Below, piece by piece: positions 8,419 to 17,636 of a stretch of DNA of 47,460 nt. The DNA is from JAWPMV01 sp038527215 (GTDB lineage Bacteria; Bacteroidota; Bacteroidia; J057). The notes under the pieces were generated by a model. It ran no database searches. It worked only from the letters and a program-made list of their open reading frames with translations, and was not told the DNA's origin. Position 1 is the first letter of the stretch; each line of letters begins with the position of its first letter. The translations under genes and the position numbers were made by a program. The stretch lies in assembly GCA_038527215.1 (NCBI GenBank), contig JBCBGC010000054.1:1-47460 (forward strand). Direction: 5' to 3'.

Positions 8419-10137
8419 CTACCAGGCAAATTTCTTGCGAATCCCCGGACCATTTTTCTGTCGCAGGTCCAGCCAGTATAAACCTTTGGCCAGGCCAGGC
8501 ATCCTCACGGATATTTCTTGCCCTGCCACCACCTTAGCTCGTCCCAGTAGCTGACCGTTTAAGCCATAAACACTGATCGTTTCAAATTCAGCGTCAGTCT
8601 TAGTTTCCAGGCTTAATACCAGGCTGCTGCCTACTCTTCGGGTATGGATTTGGGTGGGCAGCAATCGCTTTTCATAGCGCGCTCGTTGGCTACTGGGGAG
8701 GGGAGGGATGGGATTGGGTAAACCAACGGCACAGGTATAGCTGCTCCAACTGAGATCATCCTGTTGGTAACCAAAGGAGGCCCAGGCTCCGCCGAAGCTA
8801 CCGGTTCCCACGGGATTGGCTTGCAGGATATCCTGGGTCACCAAGGCCGTGAGTCCTGCATCGCAGGCCGGACCTTCATAAATCAGCCCATCAGTTATAG
8901 CTGCCCGGACCAGGTGGATTTCTTTCGAAACCGTTCGTTGCCCATATTCAGACCAGGTAAGTTCGCCTGCCGCAAAAAAGGTCTCAAGTTCAGGCTGAAC
9001 CACGATGGTTTTCAGCCGGGAAGTATAAGCCATATCTGAGGGCTGATATTCTGTATATCCTCTGATCCAGCGGATATCTCCCAAGGGATTCAGGTGAGCC
9101 ACAAATCCCCGCATCCGGTCGCTCCCACTGGGTTGATATTGCCCGGCGATCATCGCCCCTTGTATGCCCTCGTAATCATAAAGGGCCACGCCCAGGCCAA
9201 GGGCGTTTTGTTGTTGGACATCAATTTTTTGAAAACTTTGCAGATTTCCCTGTCCATCCAGGCTGATATAAATGGGCTGCTTTTGCAGATTACTGGCACT
9301 CCTCGTGTAGCCGGTTAGGCCGATCCTTCCTCCTACCTGGGCTGCGTCCTCGACCCAAACAGAGTCAATGCCTTGATAGGCATAGGCCCATTGCACGCTC
9401 AGATTGGCCGCCACTTTCAACACCATGGGCTGTGGTTTGCCCAGCAAGTCTGCATTTGCTATTACGATATATCCTCCTGCGGCTTGAGGCAGGATTTTTA
9501 CTGCCTGGTCTTTGGTGTTGGTTAATAAGGTCATGCCCCGCTGATAGGTCCCTTTAGCATTCACAGCACTGATCATGATGTCCGTGGCCACTTTAGAACT
9601 GCCAATCTGCCCGGAGGCAGCGATCAGGCTGAGGGCACTTTCGTCCCAATAGAGGGCGTCAAAGCTGTGATTCGCCTGGAAGCGACTCCACACTTGATTG
9701 CCCTGTCCGTTTAACATGGTAATGGTTCGCTCACTGCCCCCACCTGGACTGAAAATATCCTGCACACTGGCCCCGCCGGCATAGATATTTCCCTGACGAT
9801 CCAGGGCAAGCGAGGACACCTTTACGCCATTATTTGCGTTAGGAAGAGTAGTATACAGGCTTTTTGTCCAAGTGCTTCTTCCCCAGCGGTCAAGCTCCAT
9901 GATAAAAGCCTTCGCGGTAAGAGAAGGCAGCGCTGCTTTATAATGCCCGGCCAATAAATATCCCTCCGAGCCGGGCGTCTCAATCACCTCTTCTACTTGT
10001 AACAGAGCAGGGACGGGTTCGCCGTCTATTTGACTGAATCTGCTGAATTTCTGTGCCTGAAGCACAAAAGGTAGCATCAGAAGCAAGATCAACAACCCCT
10101 GTTGGGTTGAGCGGATCATGTGAAGGTTTACACGCAT
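8419..10137 (-). CDS. Secreted protein with T9SS type A sorting domain
   Basis: About 572 aa from ATG 10137 (a second ATG at 10119 is equally possible; the longer frame begins with TTG at 10155). A signal peptide ends near FVLQAQ. The body has repeated short blocks such as DRQGNIYAGGA and YIVIANADLLG, resembling the propeller-like repeats seen in many Bacteroidota secreted proteins. The last 75 residues (ISVYGLNGQLLGRAKV ... GLYWLDLRQKNG) are a T9SS type A C-terminal sorting domain, so the protein should cross the outer membrane and be released or anchored to A-LPS. No enzyme motif is recognised. It is monocistronic. Confidence 0.8.
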   Translation of the reverse strand: MRVNLHMIRSTQQGLLILLLMLPFVLQAQKFSRFSQIDGEPVPALLQVEEVIETPGSEGYLLAGHYKAALPSLTAKAFIMELDRWGRSTWTKSLYTTLPNANNGVKVSSLALDRQGNIYAGGASVQDIFSPGGGSERTITMLNGQGNQVWSRFQANHSFDALYWDESALSLIAASGQIGSSKVATDIMISAVNAKGTYQRGMTLLTNTKDQAVKILPQAAGGYIVIANADLLGKPQPMVLKVAANLSVQWAYAYQGIDSVWVEDAAQVGGRIGLTGYTRSASNLQKQPIYISLDGQGNLQSFQKIDVQQQNALGLGVALYDYEGIQGAMIAGQYQPSGSDRMRGFVAHLNPLGDIRWIRGYTEYQPSDMAYTSRLKTIVVQPELETFFAAGELTWSEYGQRTVSKEIHLVRAAITDGLIYEGPACDAGLTALVTQDILQANPVGTGSFGGAWASFGYQQDDLSWSSYTCAVGLPNPIPPLPSSQRARYEKRLLPTQIHTRRVGSSLVLSLETKTDAEFETISVYGLNGQLLGRAKVVAGQEISVRMPGLAKGLYWLDLRQKNGPGIRKKFAW

Positions 10138-10320
10138 ATTCGCATTAGATTCCAAAGGTGGATAATAATCTAAAAATCGAGAATAATTTTTTTATAGAAA
10201 ATATGTAAATTCGAAATGTTTAACACGTGTAATGGGTTTTTTTAGGAATTCGACTATTCAGGGAATACATTTTATCCCGGCTTTGTCTAACTTGTCACTA
10301 CACGTACCACCTCTCTTCTT

Positions 10321-12588
10321 ATGAAAAACTGGCAAAACTACTTACTGCTACTCCTGATGGGGGTTTCCAACCTCTATGGCCAATCCACGGAGGGGCAAGA
10401 TTTCTGGATGGGCTTTATGGAGCACCGTGATGTTGGGAACAACACCAAGGTCCTGATGCTGACCGGAAGAGAAAATACTACGGGGGAAATCAGCATTCCC
10501 CGTCTCAACTGGAACCGCTCCTTTACCGTCCAGGCCAATGATATCACCCTGGTAGAATTACCCAGTTCCGCGGAAACCACCGGGAGCGAATCTATACGCA
10601 GTACGGGCATTCACATTACCTCCAACGCAGATATATCGGTCTATGCCCATCAGTATTTTGGATACCGGTCTGAGGCGGCTACTATTCTGCCGACTGGCTC
10701 AATCGGAACGGAATATTACATCATGAGTTATGATGGATATAGTTCAGGGGGCGAGGATTTTCCTTCGGAATTTCTGATCGTGGCTACGGAGGACGAAACC
10801 ACCATTTCTTTTCAGGTAGCTGATAATACGATTGGAGGCATGGCCCCTGGCGGAGCTAAAACGATCATGTTAGATCAGGGACAAACCTACCAGGTGCAGT
10901 CCAATGAAGGGCCCAGCGGTGATTTGACAGGGAGCTATGTGGTCGCGGACAAAGCCATTTCCGTGTATGGCGGAAATAAGTGGACCCAGGTGCCGACGGG
11001 CTGTGCTACCATGGACAATCTCTATGAGCAAATGTATCCTGTGAATACCTGGGGCAAAAAGTTTGTCATGGCTCCTTCCCGGGATGCTTCTTTCGATGTG
11101 GTGCGTATTCTGGCTTCCGAAGACAATACCGATGTCTTTCAGGACGGGTCCCTGGTGGCCAATCTCAACGCAGGAAATTTCTACGAAGCGCAGGTCTCTG
11201 GCAACGCGATTTATTTTGAAGGCTCCAAGCCTTTGCTGATCGCTCAGTACAACATCGGGCGGAACTGTAACAGCCAAAGTTCGGTGGGCGATCCTTCCAT
11301 GGTCTTGCTCAATTCTGTAGAGCAAACCCGGGATACTTTCAGTGTTTATTCCTCTTCGTTTGAAAATATCACGGTTCAGTACATCAACATCGTGGCCAAA
11401 ACCGACGATGTAAGTACCATCTCTCTGGATGGGAACGGCGTGGCCTCTAATTTCCAGGTGGTGGCTGGAAATCCGGATTATTCCTACGCCCAGATTGTGG
11501 TCAATGTGGGAACCCATACCCTGACCTCTTCCGGCTGTGGCATGATTGCCACCGCCTACGGTTATGGGGATGCAGAGTCCTATTCTTATGCCGGAGGAGC
11601 CAGCTTCCGAAATATCAATGCCAACCCTATTCCCGTAGGGGCCTGCTTAAATGACACAGTGCTGTTCAGCACGGGCTTACCCGAAGATCGCTACGCGGTT
11701 ACCTGGGACCTGGGGGATGGCACCATCACCACCGAGATGGAGCCCACTACCATTTACACTCAGTTAGGGACCTATCCGGTAGAACTGATCGTGGTGGACT
11801 TCTGCGAAAACAAAATTGATACCTTCTACCAGGACCTGCTGGTAACCTTACGGCAGGCCGTGGAGGCGGGCAACGACACCACGGTGTGTGAAGGACAGGA
11901 GGTGCAGCTATTTGCTACCGACCTCGCCGGGGCATCCTATGAGTGGACCGGCCCGAATGATTATTTTTCAGAAGAACAATTTCCCGTCTTAAGTGCGACC
12001 GATCCCTCTATGTCCGGTACCTATTCCGTGATTGGCATCATTTCCGGCTGTGCCACTTATCCCAAGGTGCAGGAGATTACCTTCAATGCCTTCCCGGAAA
12101 TAGACCTGGGCGAGGATACGGTGATCTGTGATGGCAAGGGATTCTACCTGAATGCCGGTACCCACACCACCTACCGCTGGCAGGATGGGAGCGGAGAATC
12201 ACAATTATTTGTAGGACGGCCGGGAGACTATACGGTGGTGGTAACCGACGATATCGGCTGTGCTTCCGGGGATGAGATCAATGTAAAAGAGCAATGCCCG
12301 CCGCGGCTTTTTGTCCCAACCGCTTTTACCCCCAATGAAGACGGCAGAAATGATGTGCTGGCGGTGAGTGCGACGGACATGGTGAGCTATCGCTTACAGA
12401 TCTTTAATCGGTGGGGCAAAATGGTCTTTGACACCTCTAATCCCACAGAATATTGGGACGGTTCTCTCCCCAATGGACAAAAGGCTCCAGAAGGGGTGTA
12501 CATGTATTTGGCTACCTATGACCACGAAAATAGAGATCGAACCTTCTTTGAGCGTCAGGTGAAGGGATTTGTGACTTTGTTGCGCTAA
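10321..12588 (+). CDS. IgGFc-binding-like adhesin, T9SS type B
   Basis: 755 aa. Signal peptide at 1-20, then a domain with GQDFWMGFM, ISVYAHQYFG and GTEYYIMSY that resembles the IgGFc-binding N-terminal region, to about residue 430. A PKD-like domain follows (DLGDGTITTEMEPTTIYTQLG), then one or two Ig-like modules (AGNDTTVCEGQEVQLFA, LGEDTVICDGKGFYLNAG). The last 95 residues (FVPTAFTPNEDGRNDVL ... IFNRWGKMVFD) are the gliding-motility-associated C-terminal domain, the T9SS type B signal. It is probably a large surface protein; binding of immunoglobulin in this organism is not implied. Single gene with its own terminator at 12610-12653. Confidence 0.88.
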   Translation: MKNWQNYLLLLLMGVSNLYGQSTEGQDFWMGFMEHRDVGNNTKVLMLTGRENTTGEISIPRLNWNRSFTVQANDITLVELPSSAETTGSESIRSTGIHITSNADISVYAHQYFGYRSEAATILPTGSIGTEYYIMSYDGYSSGGEDFPSEFLIVATEDETTISFQVADNTIGGMAPGGAKTIMLDQGQTYQVQSNEGPSGDLTGSYVVADKAISVYGGNKWTQVPTGCATMDNLYEQMYPVNTWGKKFVMAPSRDASFDVVRILASEDNTDVFQDGSLVANLNAGNFYEAQVSGNAIYFEGSKPLLIAQYNIGRNCNSQSSVGDPSMVLLNSVEQTRDTFSVYSSSFENITVQYINIVAKTDDVSTISLDGNGVASNFQVVAGNPDYSYAQIVVNVGTHTLTSSGCGMIATAYGYGDAESYSYAGGASFRNINANPIPVGACLNDTVLFSTGLPEDRYAVTWDLGDGTITTEMEPTTIYTQLGTYPVELIVVDFCENKIDTFYQDLLVTLRQAVEAGNDTTVCEGQEVQLFATDLAGASYEWTGPNDYFSEEQFPVLSATDPSMSGTYSVIGIISGCATYPKVQEITFNAFPEIDLGEDTVICDGKGFYLNAGTHTTYRWQDGSGESQLFVGRPGDYTVVVTDDIGCASGDEINVKEQCPPRLFVPTAFTPNEDGRNDVLAVSATDMVSYRLQIFNRWGKMVFDTSNPTEYWDGSLPNGQKAPEGVYMYLATYDHENRDRTFFERQVKGFVTLLR

Positions 12589-12609
12589 AGGTTCCGCTAC
12601 AACATAGAG

Positions 12610-12653
12610 AAAATCCCAGGAGGGCTTATCGCCAACAGCCTTCCTGGGATTTT
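12610..12653. terminator. Bidirectional terminator
   Basis: The stem aaaatcccagga(g)ggc / gcc(t)tcctgggatttt has an internal wobble and is followed by TTTTT on the plus strand and TTTTC on the minus strand. It separates the convergent adhesin and membrane-protein genes. Confidence 0.8.
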
Positions 12654-12670
12654 TGCTTGCACGTAATGCT

Positions 12671-13411
12671 TTATCCGCCGAGCAAAAGGACGCCTAAACC
12701 CGTCCGCGCCAGCACCACCGTTACCACCAGCAGGCCGATATACCAGGTCCAGCAAAGCTGAGTAGCTCGGTGGACTTTCCCCAACCGTCGCCGATCATGA
12801 ATCGTCAGGATGGTAAAAATCAACAAAGGCCCGAGGACCGAAAACAAGCTGCCTGCTTGGCCTGGATCAAGATCAAGGAGGCCCGCCGTCATTTTTCCTA
12901 CTCTTACCAAAGCCTGTTGCACGATGAGGACTGAAGCCAGCAAAATCCATCGCTGATGCCAAAGGCGGCGATTTCGGTCGCGATAGGCCAGATATACCAG
13001 GGCCAGAAAGGAAAGCAGGATGAGGATTTCTCCCCAGATGATCATGCTCTGAAAAGCCGGGGATTCCGGTCCCTCCATCGGGAGACCATCTCCCGAGCCT
13101 TGAAAGCGCTGGATTTTATGCCGCATAATCCACAAACCAGAACCCGTAATGAGGGGCGCTAACAAGCTGAAATATCTACCCCAAAGCCGATGCTGGACCA
13201 GCTTTTTATTCCGAATAAACACTGCTTGCCCACACACTGCTACAAACCAGGCCGTACAGGCAATCCCATGCAAGATGAAATCTCCGGACAAGGCCGGTGA
13301 CTCTCCGAAGGGACGCAGAAAGAAACTCGGCGCAAATCCCAGTAACACTATCATGAGCAGGAGCAGATGCAGGATGAAAAAGAGGGAATACTTCCGGTAG
13401 GAGGTGGACAT
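12671..13411 (-). CDS. Multi-pass membrane protein, function unknown
   Basis: About 246 aa with six or seven hydrophobic helices. The ATG at 13411 is preferred; the frame extends to a TTG at 13426. Features include RPF near the first helix, a HGIACTAWFVAVCGQA helix with a central His, and QHRLWGRYFSLLAP with another His-Arg pair. His residues in adjacent helices, with the spacing seen in DUF2306-like membrane proteins, could coordinate heme, but I cannot assign the family firmly. No operon partner: it runs toward the adhesin gene and has its own 5' gap of about 400 bases. Confidence 0.7.
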   Translation of the reverse strand: MSTSYRKYSLFFILHLLLLMIVLLGFAPSFFLRPFGESPALSGDFILHGIACTAWFVAVCGQAVFIRNKKLVQHRLWGRYFSLLAPLITGSGLWIMRHKIQRFQGSGDGLPMEGPESPAFQSMIIWGEILILLSFLALVYLAYRDRNRRLWHQRWILLASVLIVQQALVRVGKMTAGLLDLDPGQAGSLFSVLGPLLIFTILTIHDRRRLGKVHRATQLCWTWYIGLLVVTVVLARTGLGVLLLGG

Positions 13412-13822
13412 AGGGCGTCTGATCAATGGCAGCGGAAAACTAGATAAAAGAACTGTCTCAAGGAAGGGGAGGGGCGAGTTTTTTGGAGGGGGGAGGGACA
13501 GGGTGGACGGTTGTAATAATATATTTCGATGTTTTTTAATATCAAGATTAAAAATAAAAAATGTTAATTGATATTTTTAGTAGTTGATATTTTTTTTGTA
13601 AGATTGAATGTCTGTAAAAAGATCCCCTCCAGATAAATCCCTCCATTCATGCTGGTAATGACAATCCTGGTTCTGCCGGGTGTTGGGCTTTTTGTGCTTT
13701 AGGCATTCAATCCATTTCATCTGCAACATCTACAGGCAGCTCAGGTACCAGTTTTCGGGGCAAATCCCTTGGGTATCCCTGGCATGAATATCATCCTTTT
13801 TTTTACTTAAGCTTGACAAAAG
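13412..13822. other. Gene-free AT-rich stretch
   Basis: About 410 bases between divergent genes. 13427-13520 is purine-rich with G runs; 13520-13620 is strongly AT-rich with repeated ttgatatttt-like words, which could serve as upstream promoter sequence. No open frame, tRNA or clear hairpin is seen, and I find no good TAnnTTTG box. Confidence 0.5.
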
Positions 13823-14350
13823 ATGAAGACACAACATTTTGCCTGGACATGTTTAATGGTTTTTTTATGCTTTAGCGGTTGTTTCCAATCTGGAAACATT
13901 GAAAGTAAGGACCTGCTATATGACGAGGTCACCCAAAGCGAGAATTTCCAGGCGTTTTTCAAGGATTTTTTGGTGAGAGGGGAATTGCTCAACCAGCGTA
14001 ATCCCTTAAAAACGATCGACTCCCTCCCCACCGAAGCGCAAGAAAAGGTCGTGGAAGCACACGTGGAATTTGCATTGGAGACCAGTGAATTGTTTCAAAA
14101 GATCGCGGACTTTCACCAAACGGAGGCTCATCAGTCCTCAGATCCGAAAGATGCGCTCGCAGAAATAAGGAATTTTGTAGCGCTACAAGATGCCCCACCT
14201 GCCGTAAAGGAACAGGTCATGGCATTGATTAATCATGATGCCCAATCTGATTTAAAGAATCTGACTGAAAACGTCCTGAACGAATTTCCTGACCTTACGG
14301 AGGTGAAACTACTGGAATTTGTCTATCTGTATCAGGGAGGGGAGCGATGA
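13823..14350 (+). CDS. Small lipoprotein, function unknown
   Basis: 175 aa. The N-terminus is a lipoprotein signal with the lipobox FSGC and Cys20 as the lipidated residue. The rest is predicted mostly helical and acidic, without a domain I recognise. ATG at 13823 is the only start giving the signal peptide. It stands alone on its strand, 141 bases before the toxin-antitoxin pair. Confidence 0.7.
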   Translation: MKTQHFAWTCLMVFLCFSGCFQSGNIESKDLLYDEVTQSENFQAFFKDFLVRGELLNQRNPLKTIDSLPTEAQEKVVEAHVEFALETSELFQKIADFHQTEAHQSSDPKDALAEIRNFVALQDAPPAVKEQVMALINHDAQSDLKNLTENVLNEFPDLTEVKLLEFVYLYQGGER

Positions 14351-14491
14351 GCCGGTAGCCTGTACCCTTGCCTTCGCTTACCAGGGGCAAAAACCCATGA
14401 GGATAGGGTTGAAGATAAGCCTTTAGCCCAACATCATTTTCAGGTTATCTTCGTATATTTAATCATAGAACCTCCGGTATCTCTTTAAAAC

Positions 14492-14725
14492 ATGAGTACA
14501 AAAGAAATTATCCAACATATTTTCAGTCTACCCAAAAAACAGCAGTGGGAGGTAGTCAAGGAGGTTTTGGAACAACTGCAAGCTGAAACTTCGGAAACAA
14601 ATCTGGCTGGTTCAGGGGAGGCTATGTCCATGGAGGCCTTCAAAGAACGGATAAAAAAGGCAGAGTCGGATTTGGATTTACTGAGTACCGAAGAAGTTAG
14701 GCAGCGGTTGGCTTCATGGAAATAA
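14492..14725 (+). CDS. Antitoxin of RelE/ParE-type pair
   Basis: 77 aa, small and charged, with a helical N-terminus (STKEIIQHIFSLPKKQQWEVV) and an acidic C-terminal tail that would wrap the toxin. It has no recognised DNA-binding fold beyond this; the call rests mainly on size and on the 10-base overlap with the downstream toxin gene. A -7-like TATATTTA lies at about 14453. Such antitoxins usually repress their own operon together with the toxin. Confidence 0.7.
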   Translation: MSTKEIIQHIFSLPKKQQWEVVKEVLEQLQAETSETNLAGSGEAMSMEAFKERIKKAESDLDLLSTEEVRQRLASWK

Positions 14726-15033
14726 GTTGGACCCAACAGGCTTTATCCTCCCTCGAAGATGTTTTTCAATATGGTACCCGTTTCAGTCGCGAAATGGCTA
14801 TAGACTATGTTGATGAATTAATTTCCTTCTGCGAGTCCCTGAAAGAATTTCCTCTTCGTTTCCCCACTTGCCCTGAATTACCTCATCCTGAAGGGATTTA
14901 TCGTCATGCTATTTTTGAGAGGCAATACCGGGTTATCTATAAAATTGACAAAAATAGTAGGCGCTTGATTGTGCTTGACATTTTTCATACTTCCCGTAGT
15001 CCGGATCGAATAAAGAGATTAACTGATGAATAG
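14716..15033 (+). CDS. RelE/ParE-family toxin
   Basis: 105 aa. The core has the ParE/RelE fold signature: WTQQALSSLEDVFQYG at the start, a helix pair in the middle, RQYRVIYKIDKNSRRLIVLDIFHTSRSP with the closing beta strands and Arg residues, typical of the ParE branch. ParE toxins poison gyrase, RelE toxins cut mRNA on the ribosome; sequence alone does not settle which. Start ATG at 14716 lies within the last codons of the antitoxin (10-base overlap), so the two are co-translated. Confidence 0.85.
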   Translation: MEISWTQQALSSLEDVFQYGTRFSREMAIDYVDELISFCESLKEFPLRFPTCPELPHPEGIYRHAIFERQYRVIYKIDKNSRRLIVLDIFHTSRSPDRIKRLTDE

Positions 15034-15124
15034 CTAGGAAAATTCATAGGTGGTGGATCTACACAGTTTAGGCCTTAAACAATGATCTTTCTTTGCCGAA
15101 ACTTCGTAAGTAGACCATGAAAAA

Positions 15125-15154
15125 TCCCCCTACGTCCGGTCGGACATAGGGGGA
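15125..15154 (-). terminator. Intrinsic terminator of nucleotidyltransferase gene
   Basis: A stem tccccctacgtccg / cggacataggggga with one mismatch is followed by TTTTTC on the minus strand. It lies just after the stop at 15173. Confidence 0.75.
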
Positions 15155-15172
15155 AATATATTGCGGTGATCC

Positions 15173-16078
15173 TTACCACAAAGGGCTCGGGTAGACCGCC
15201 TCTTCGGCCAGTCCGGCCAGGGCGCCCATCACCTGATCTTTATCTTCTTTGTAGGTAACGCCAAACCAGGAAGCGTCGGAAGAAAGCACCTTTACTTTGC
15301 CCTGACCATTGTCGATGATGTTGCTCACCGCGGTTGGGATGTAAAACTCTGCTTTCAGCTGGTCGAAGTTTTCCTTGATGAAGGCTTCGAAATAAGCGCC
15401 GGTCTGCGTGAAGTAATGTGGCGTAAAGCCCCAGAAGTTCATAGACACCAGCGTATCATCCGGCAAGGAAACAGATTCCCCGCTCTCATCTTCGAAATAA
15501 ATGGTTTCGTCTTCTCCGCGAGCGATTTTGGTGCGCTCAGTTACGGTTTCGAGGTAGGAATCTGCATCGGTTACACACACCCCGCGAGAGACGTGGCCGT
15601 TTTCAGAAAGCGTATTAGATACCCGATAGCCAACCATGGCGTATTCTGTGTCGGTATTTTCGAGGCTTACCAAATGGTCGTGCATGACCTGAAATGCAGC
15701 CCGTCCATAAAAGTCGTCCGCATTGATGACGGCGAAGGGTTCATTAATGGCTTCAGCGGCTACCAGTACAGCATGGCCGGTACCCAGGGGCTTGACCCGC
15801 TCAGGATTGACCGTAACCCCTTCAGGGACATTGTCTAATTCCTGAAAAACGTAAGCTACTTCAATCAGGTCTTTGAAACGATCGCCAAAGTGAGCTTTGA
15901 AGTCTTCCTCGATGGATTCGCGGATGACAAACACCACTTTACCGAATCCTGCTTCGATGGCGTCGTAAATGGAATATTCCAGAATGGTCTCGTTACTGGG
16001 GCCCACTCCGTCAATTTGTTTTAGACCGCCATAACGACTGCCCATACCTGCAGCAAGAATTAATAGGCTTGGTTTCAT
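15173..16078 (-). CDS. NTP-transferase family nucleotidyltransferase
   Basis: 301 aa. The start holds the nucleotide-binding motif LAAGMGSRYGGLKQ, followed by a uridylyl/cytidylyl-transferase core with PLGTGHAVLVAAEAI and a metal-site NADDFYG at about 118-124. This places it in the sugar-phosphate nucleotidyltransferase superfamily, which makes NDP-sugars for envelope glycans. The protein is shorter than bifunctional GlmU and lacks the left-handed helix. The sugar and base are not predictable from sequence. Monocistronic, with an own terminator. The palindromic repeat array lies upstream of its start. Confidence 0.82.
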   Translation of the reverse strand: MKPSLLILAAGMGSRYGGLKQIDGVGPSNETILEYSIYDAIEAGFGKVVFVIRESIEEDFKAHFGDRFKDLIEVAYVFQELDNVPEGVTVNPERVKPLGTGHAVLVAAEAINEPFAVINADDFYGRAAFQVMHDHLVSLENTDTEYAMVGYRVSNTLSENGHVSRGVCVTDADSYLETVTERTKIARGEDETIYFEDESGESVSLPDDTLVSMNFWGFTPHYFTQTGAYFEAFIKENFDQLKAEFYIPTAVSNIIDNGQGKVKVLSSDASWFGVTYKEDKDQVMGALAGLAEEAVYPSPLW

Positions 16079-16222
16079 GTATGGAAAAAAAATTAATAAG
16101 GTTGTCGTTTTTATTCGCGCGTGAAGGTCGTCCCTTTTTCCTTTCAGGTCAAGTTACTTTCATGCAATGGTTTAACGTACTGAAATACCGGTAAGTTTTC
16201 CCGCGCGAAAGGATTTTCCGTG

Positions 16223-16564
16223 CCGCTGGCTTCTAGCTGGTTGAGTTCCACCCACCGGCTTTCAGCCGGTCAAGTTCCGTGGCACCGGCTTTCAGCCGGT
16301 CAAGTTCCGTGGCACCGGCTTTCAGCCGGTCAACACTCACACACCGGCATTTAGCCGGTCAAGGTCCACCCGCCTGTCGCGGTCCGTAACACTGGCTTCC
16401 AGCCGGTCAAGGCCTACCCACCGGCTTCAAGCCGGCAGGACTCGGGGGCTAACAAATAGATTAGCCCCTGTTCTGTGACCGGCTGGAAGCCAGTGATACG
16501 GCCTTTGGCAGAATCTGGACCGGCTGGAAGCCAGTGTTGCGGGGTTTCTGGGCTGGAAGCCAGC
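16223..16564. repeat. Array of ten palindromic repeats with opposed arms
   Basis: Ten copies of a 15-18 bp imperfect palindrome related to accggctttcagccggt occur at 16223, 16254, 16284, 16314, 16343, 16391, 16420, 16478, 16519 and 16550. The second to fourth are identical with the same 13-base linker and an exact 30-bp period. The first seven are in one orientation (accggctt..agccggtcaa), the last three are reversed (accggctggaagccagt). Between the arms lies a separate hairpin, ggggctaa/ttagcccc at 16444-16467. Linkers are mostly different in sequence and length, so this is not a CRISPR array; it resembles REP/BIME-type clusters. Confidence 0.85.
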
Positions 16565-16585
16565 ATTGCCGCGGGCAAAAAAAAA

Positions 16586-16607
16586 GAGGTTGCCCCAGGG
16601 CAACCTC
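16586..16607 (-). terminator. Intrinsic terminator of SPFH gene
   Basis: The perfect 10-bp stem gaggttgccc / gggcaacctc is followed on the minus strand by a run of nine or more T. It lies 25 bases after the SPFH gene stop at 16632. Confidence 0.92.
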
Positions 16608-16631
16608 ATACTTAAACGCTTATCGAATCGA

Positions 16632-17621
16632 TTACTCACCAGAGGGAGAATCGATGCTAAATGGATTTTTTTTCGAAGCCTGTAATTTCTCCTGCATAGA
16701 GCCTGCACTTTTCAGCTCTTCGCCCATCAGGCTGGCCGCGCTAAATGACGTAATCATTTGATTCATCATGTCGCTAGCGTTGGAAGGAGAGTTCGGCAGC
16801 AAGATCAGGTTGGACTTATTGGTAGAGCCCATGGCCTGCAAGGTGTCATAGTGCTGCGTTACCACAATCAGGGCAGATGCTTCCTGAGAGTTAATGCCCA
16901 CTTTATTCAAGGCTTCTACACTATCTTCCAGACCTTTGGCGATCTCACGACGCTGGTCGGCGATCCCTTGTCCTTGCAGCTTTTTACTTTCGGCTTCCGC
17001 CTGGGCGATGGCTACAATTTTGATCCGCTCTGCGTCGGCTTCGTACTGAGCCGCTACTTTTTCCCGCTCTGCCGCATTGATTCGGTTCATGGAGCGTTTT
17101 ACTTGCTCATCCGGGTCGATATCTGTAACCAGGGCTTTGACGATGCCATAGCCGTAATTGTCCATGGCTTCGGCCAGTTCGCCTTTGATGGCGATGGCGA
17201 TATCATCTTTTCTGGCAAAAACTTCGTCCAGCTTCATTTTGGGTACCTCGGCCCGAACTACATCAAATACATAAGAAGTGATCTGGGTAGTGGGATCTTC
17301 CAGTTCATAGAAAGCCGCGTAAACATTGCTTTTGATCACCTGATACTGTACCGATACTTTTAGATGCACAAATACATCATCCAGGGTTTTGGTTTCCACA
17401 TTTACATCCAGCTGCTGAACCTTCAGGCTGATGCGGCCAGCCACCTGATCAACAAAGGGAATTTTTACGTGAAAACCAGCGGGGGATACGACTTGGAATT
17501 TGCCAAAGCGCTGAATAACAGCGGCTTGTTTTTGTCTGACGGTATACCATCCGCTACGAAAGAATGCGAGTCCGCCTAGTGCTGCGCCTACCATGGCGAT
17601 GGTCCCAGTGATTGGATCCAT
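16632..17621 (-). CDS. SPFH/band-7 membrane protein
   Basis: 329 aa. A short N-terminal hydrophobic segment (about 5-25) anchors the protein; the SPFH domain follows (about 27-200), with KQAAVIQRFGKFQVV and PAGFHVKIPFVDQV close to the start. The second half is a charged coiled coil (AEREKVAAQYEADAERIKIVAIAQAEAESKKLQGQG), then an alanine/serine-rich tail. The layout is that of HflK/QmcA and of plant HIR proteins. Such proteins build large cage-like assemblies in the membrane and modulate proteases or lipid domains. No NfeD or protease gene is next to it. Its promoter is divergent to that of hisS. Confidence 0.9.
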   Translation of the reverse strand: MDPITGTIAMVGAALGGLAFFRSGWYTVRQKQAAVIQRFGKFQVVSPAGFHVKIPFVDQVAGRISLKVQQLDVNVETKTLDDVFVHLKVSVQYQVIKSNVYAAFYELEDPTTQITSYVFDVVRAEVPKMKLDEVFARKDDIAIAIKGELAEAMDNYGYGIVKALVTDIDPDEQVKRSMNRINAAEREKVAAQYEADAERIKIVAIAQAEAESKKLQGQGIADQRREIAKGLEDSVEALNKVGINSQEASALIVVTQHYDTLQAMGSTNKSNLILLPNSPSNASDMMNQMITSFSAASLMGEELKSAGSMQEKLQASKKNPFSIDSPSGE

Positions 17622-17636
17622 AATCTATTGAGGGTT

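Larger units (their letters stand above)
16079..16631. other. Gene-free stretch with palindromic array
   Basis: About 550 bases between two minus-strand genes. 16079-16220 shows no motif I can name; from 16223 to 16564 it carries the palindromic repeats described separately, and 16586-16607 a terminator. No open frame in it looks real. Confidence 0.7.

Noticed and set aside
16223..16564. CRISPR array
   Set aside because: The units are short palindromes in two orientations, linkers vary in length or are identical in the tandem part, and no cas gene is near.
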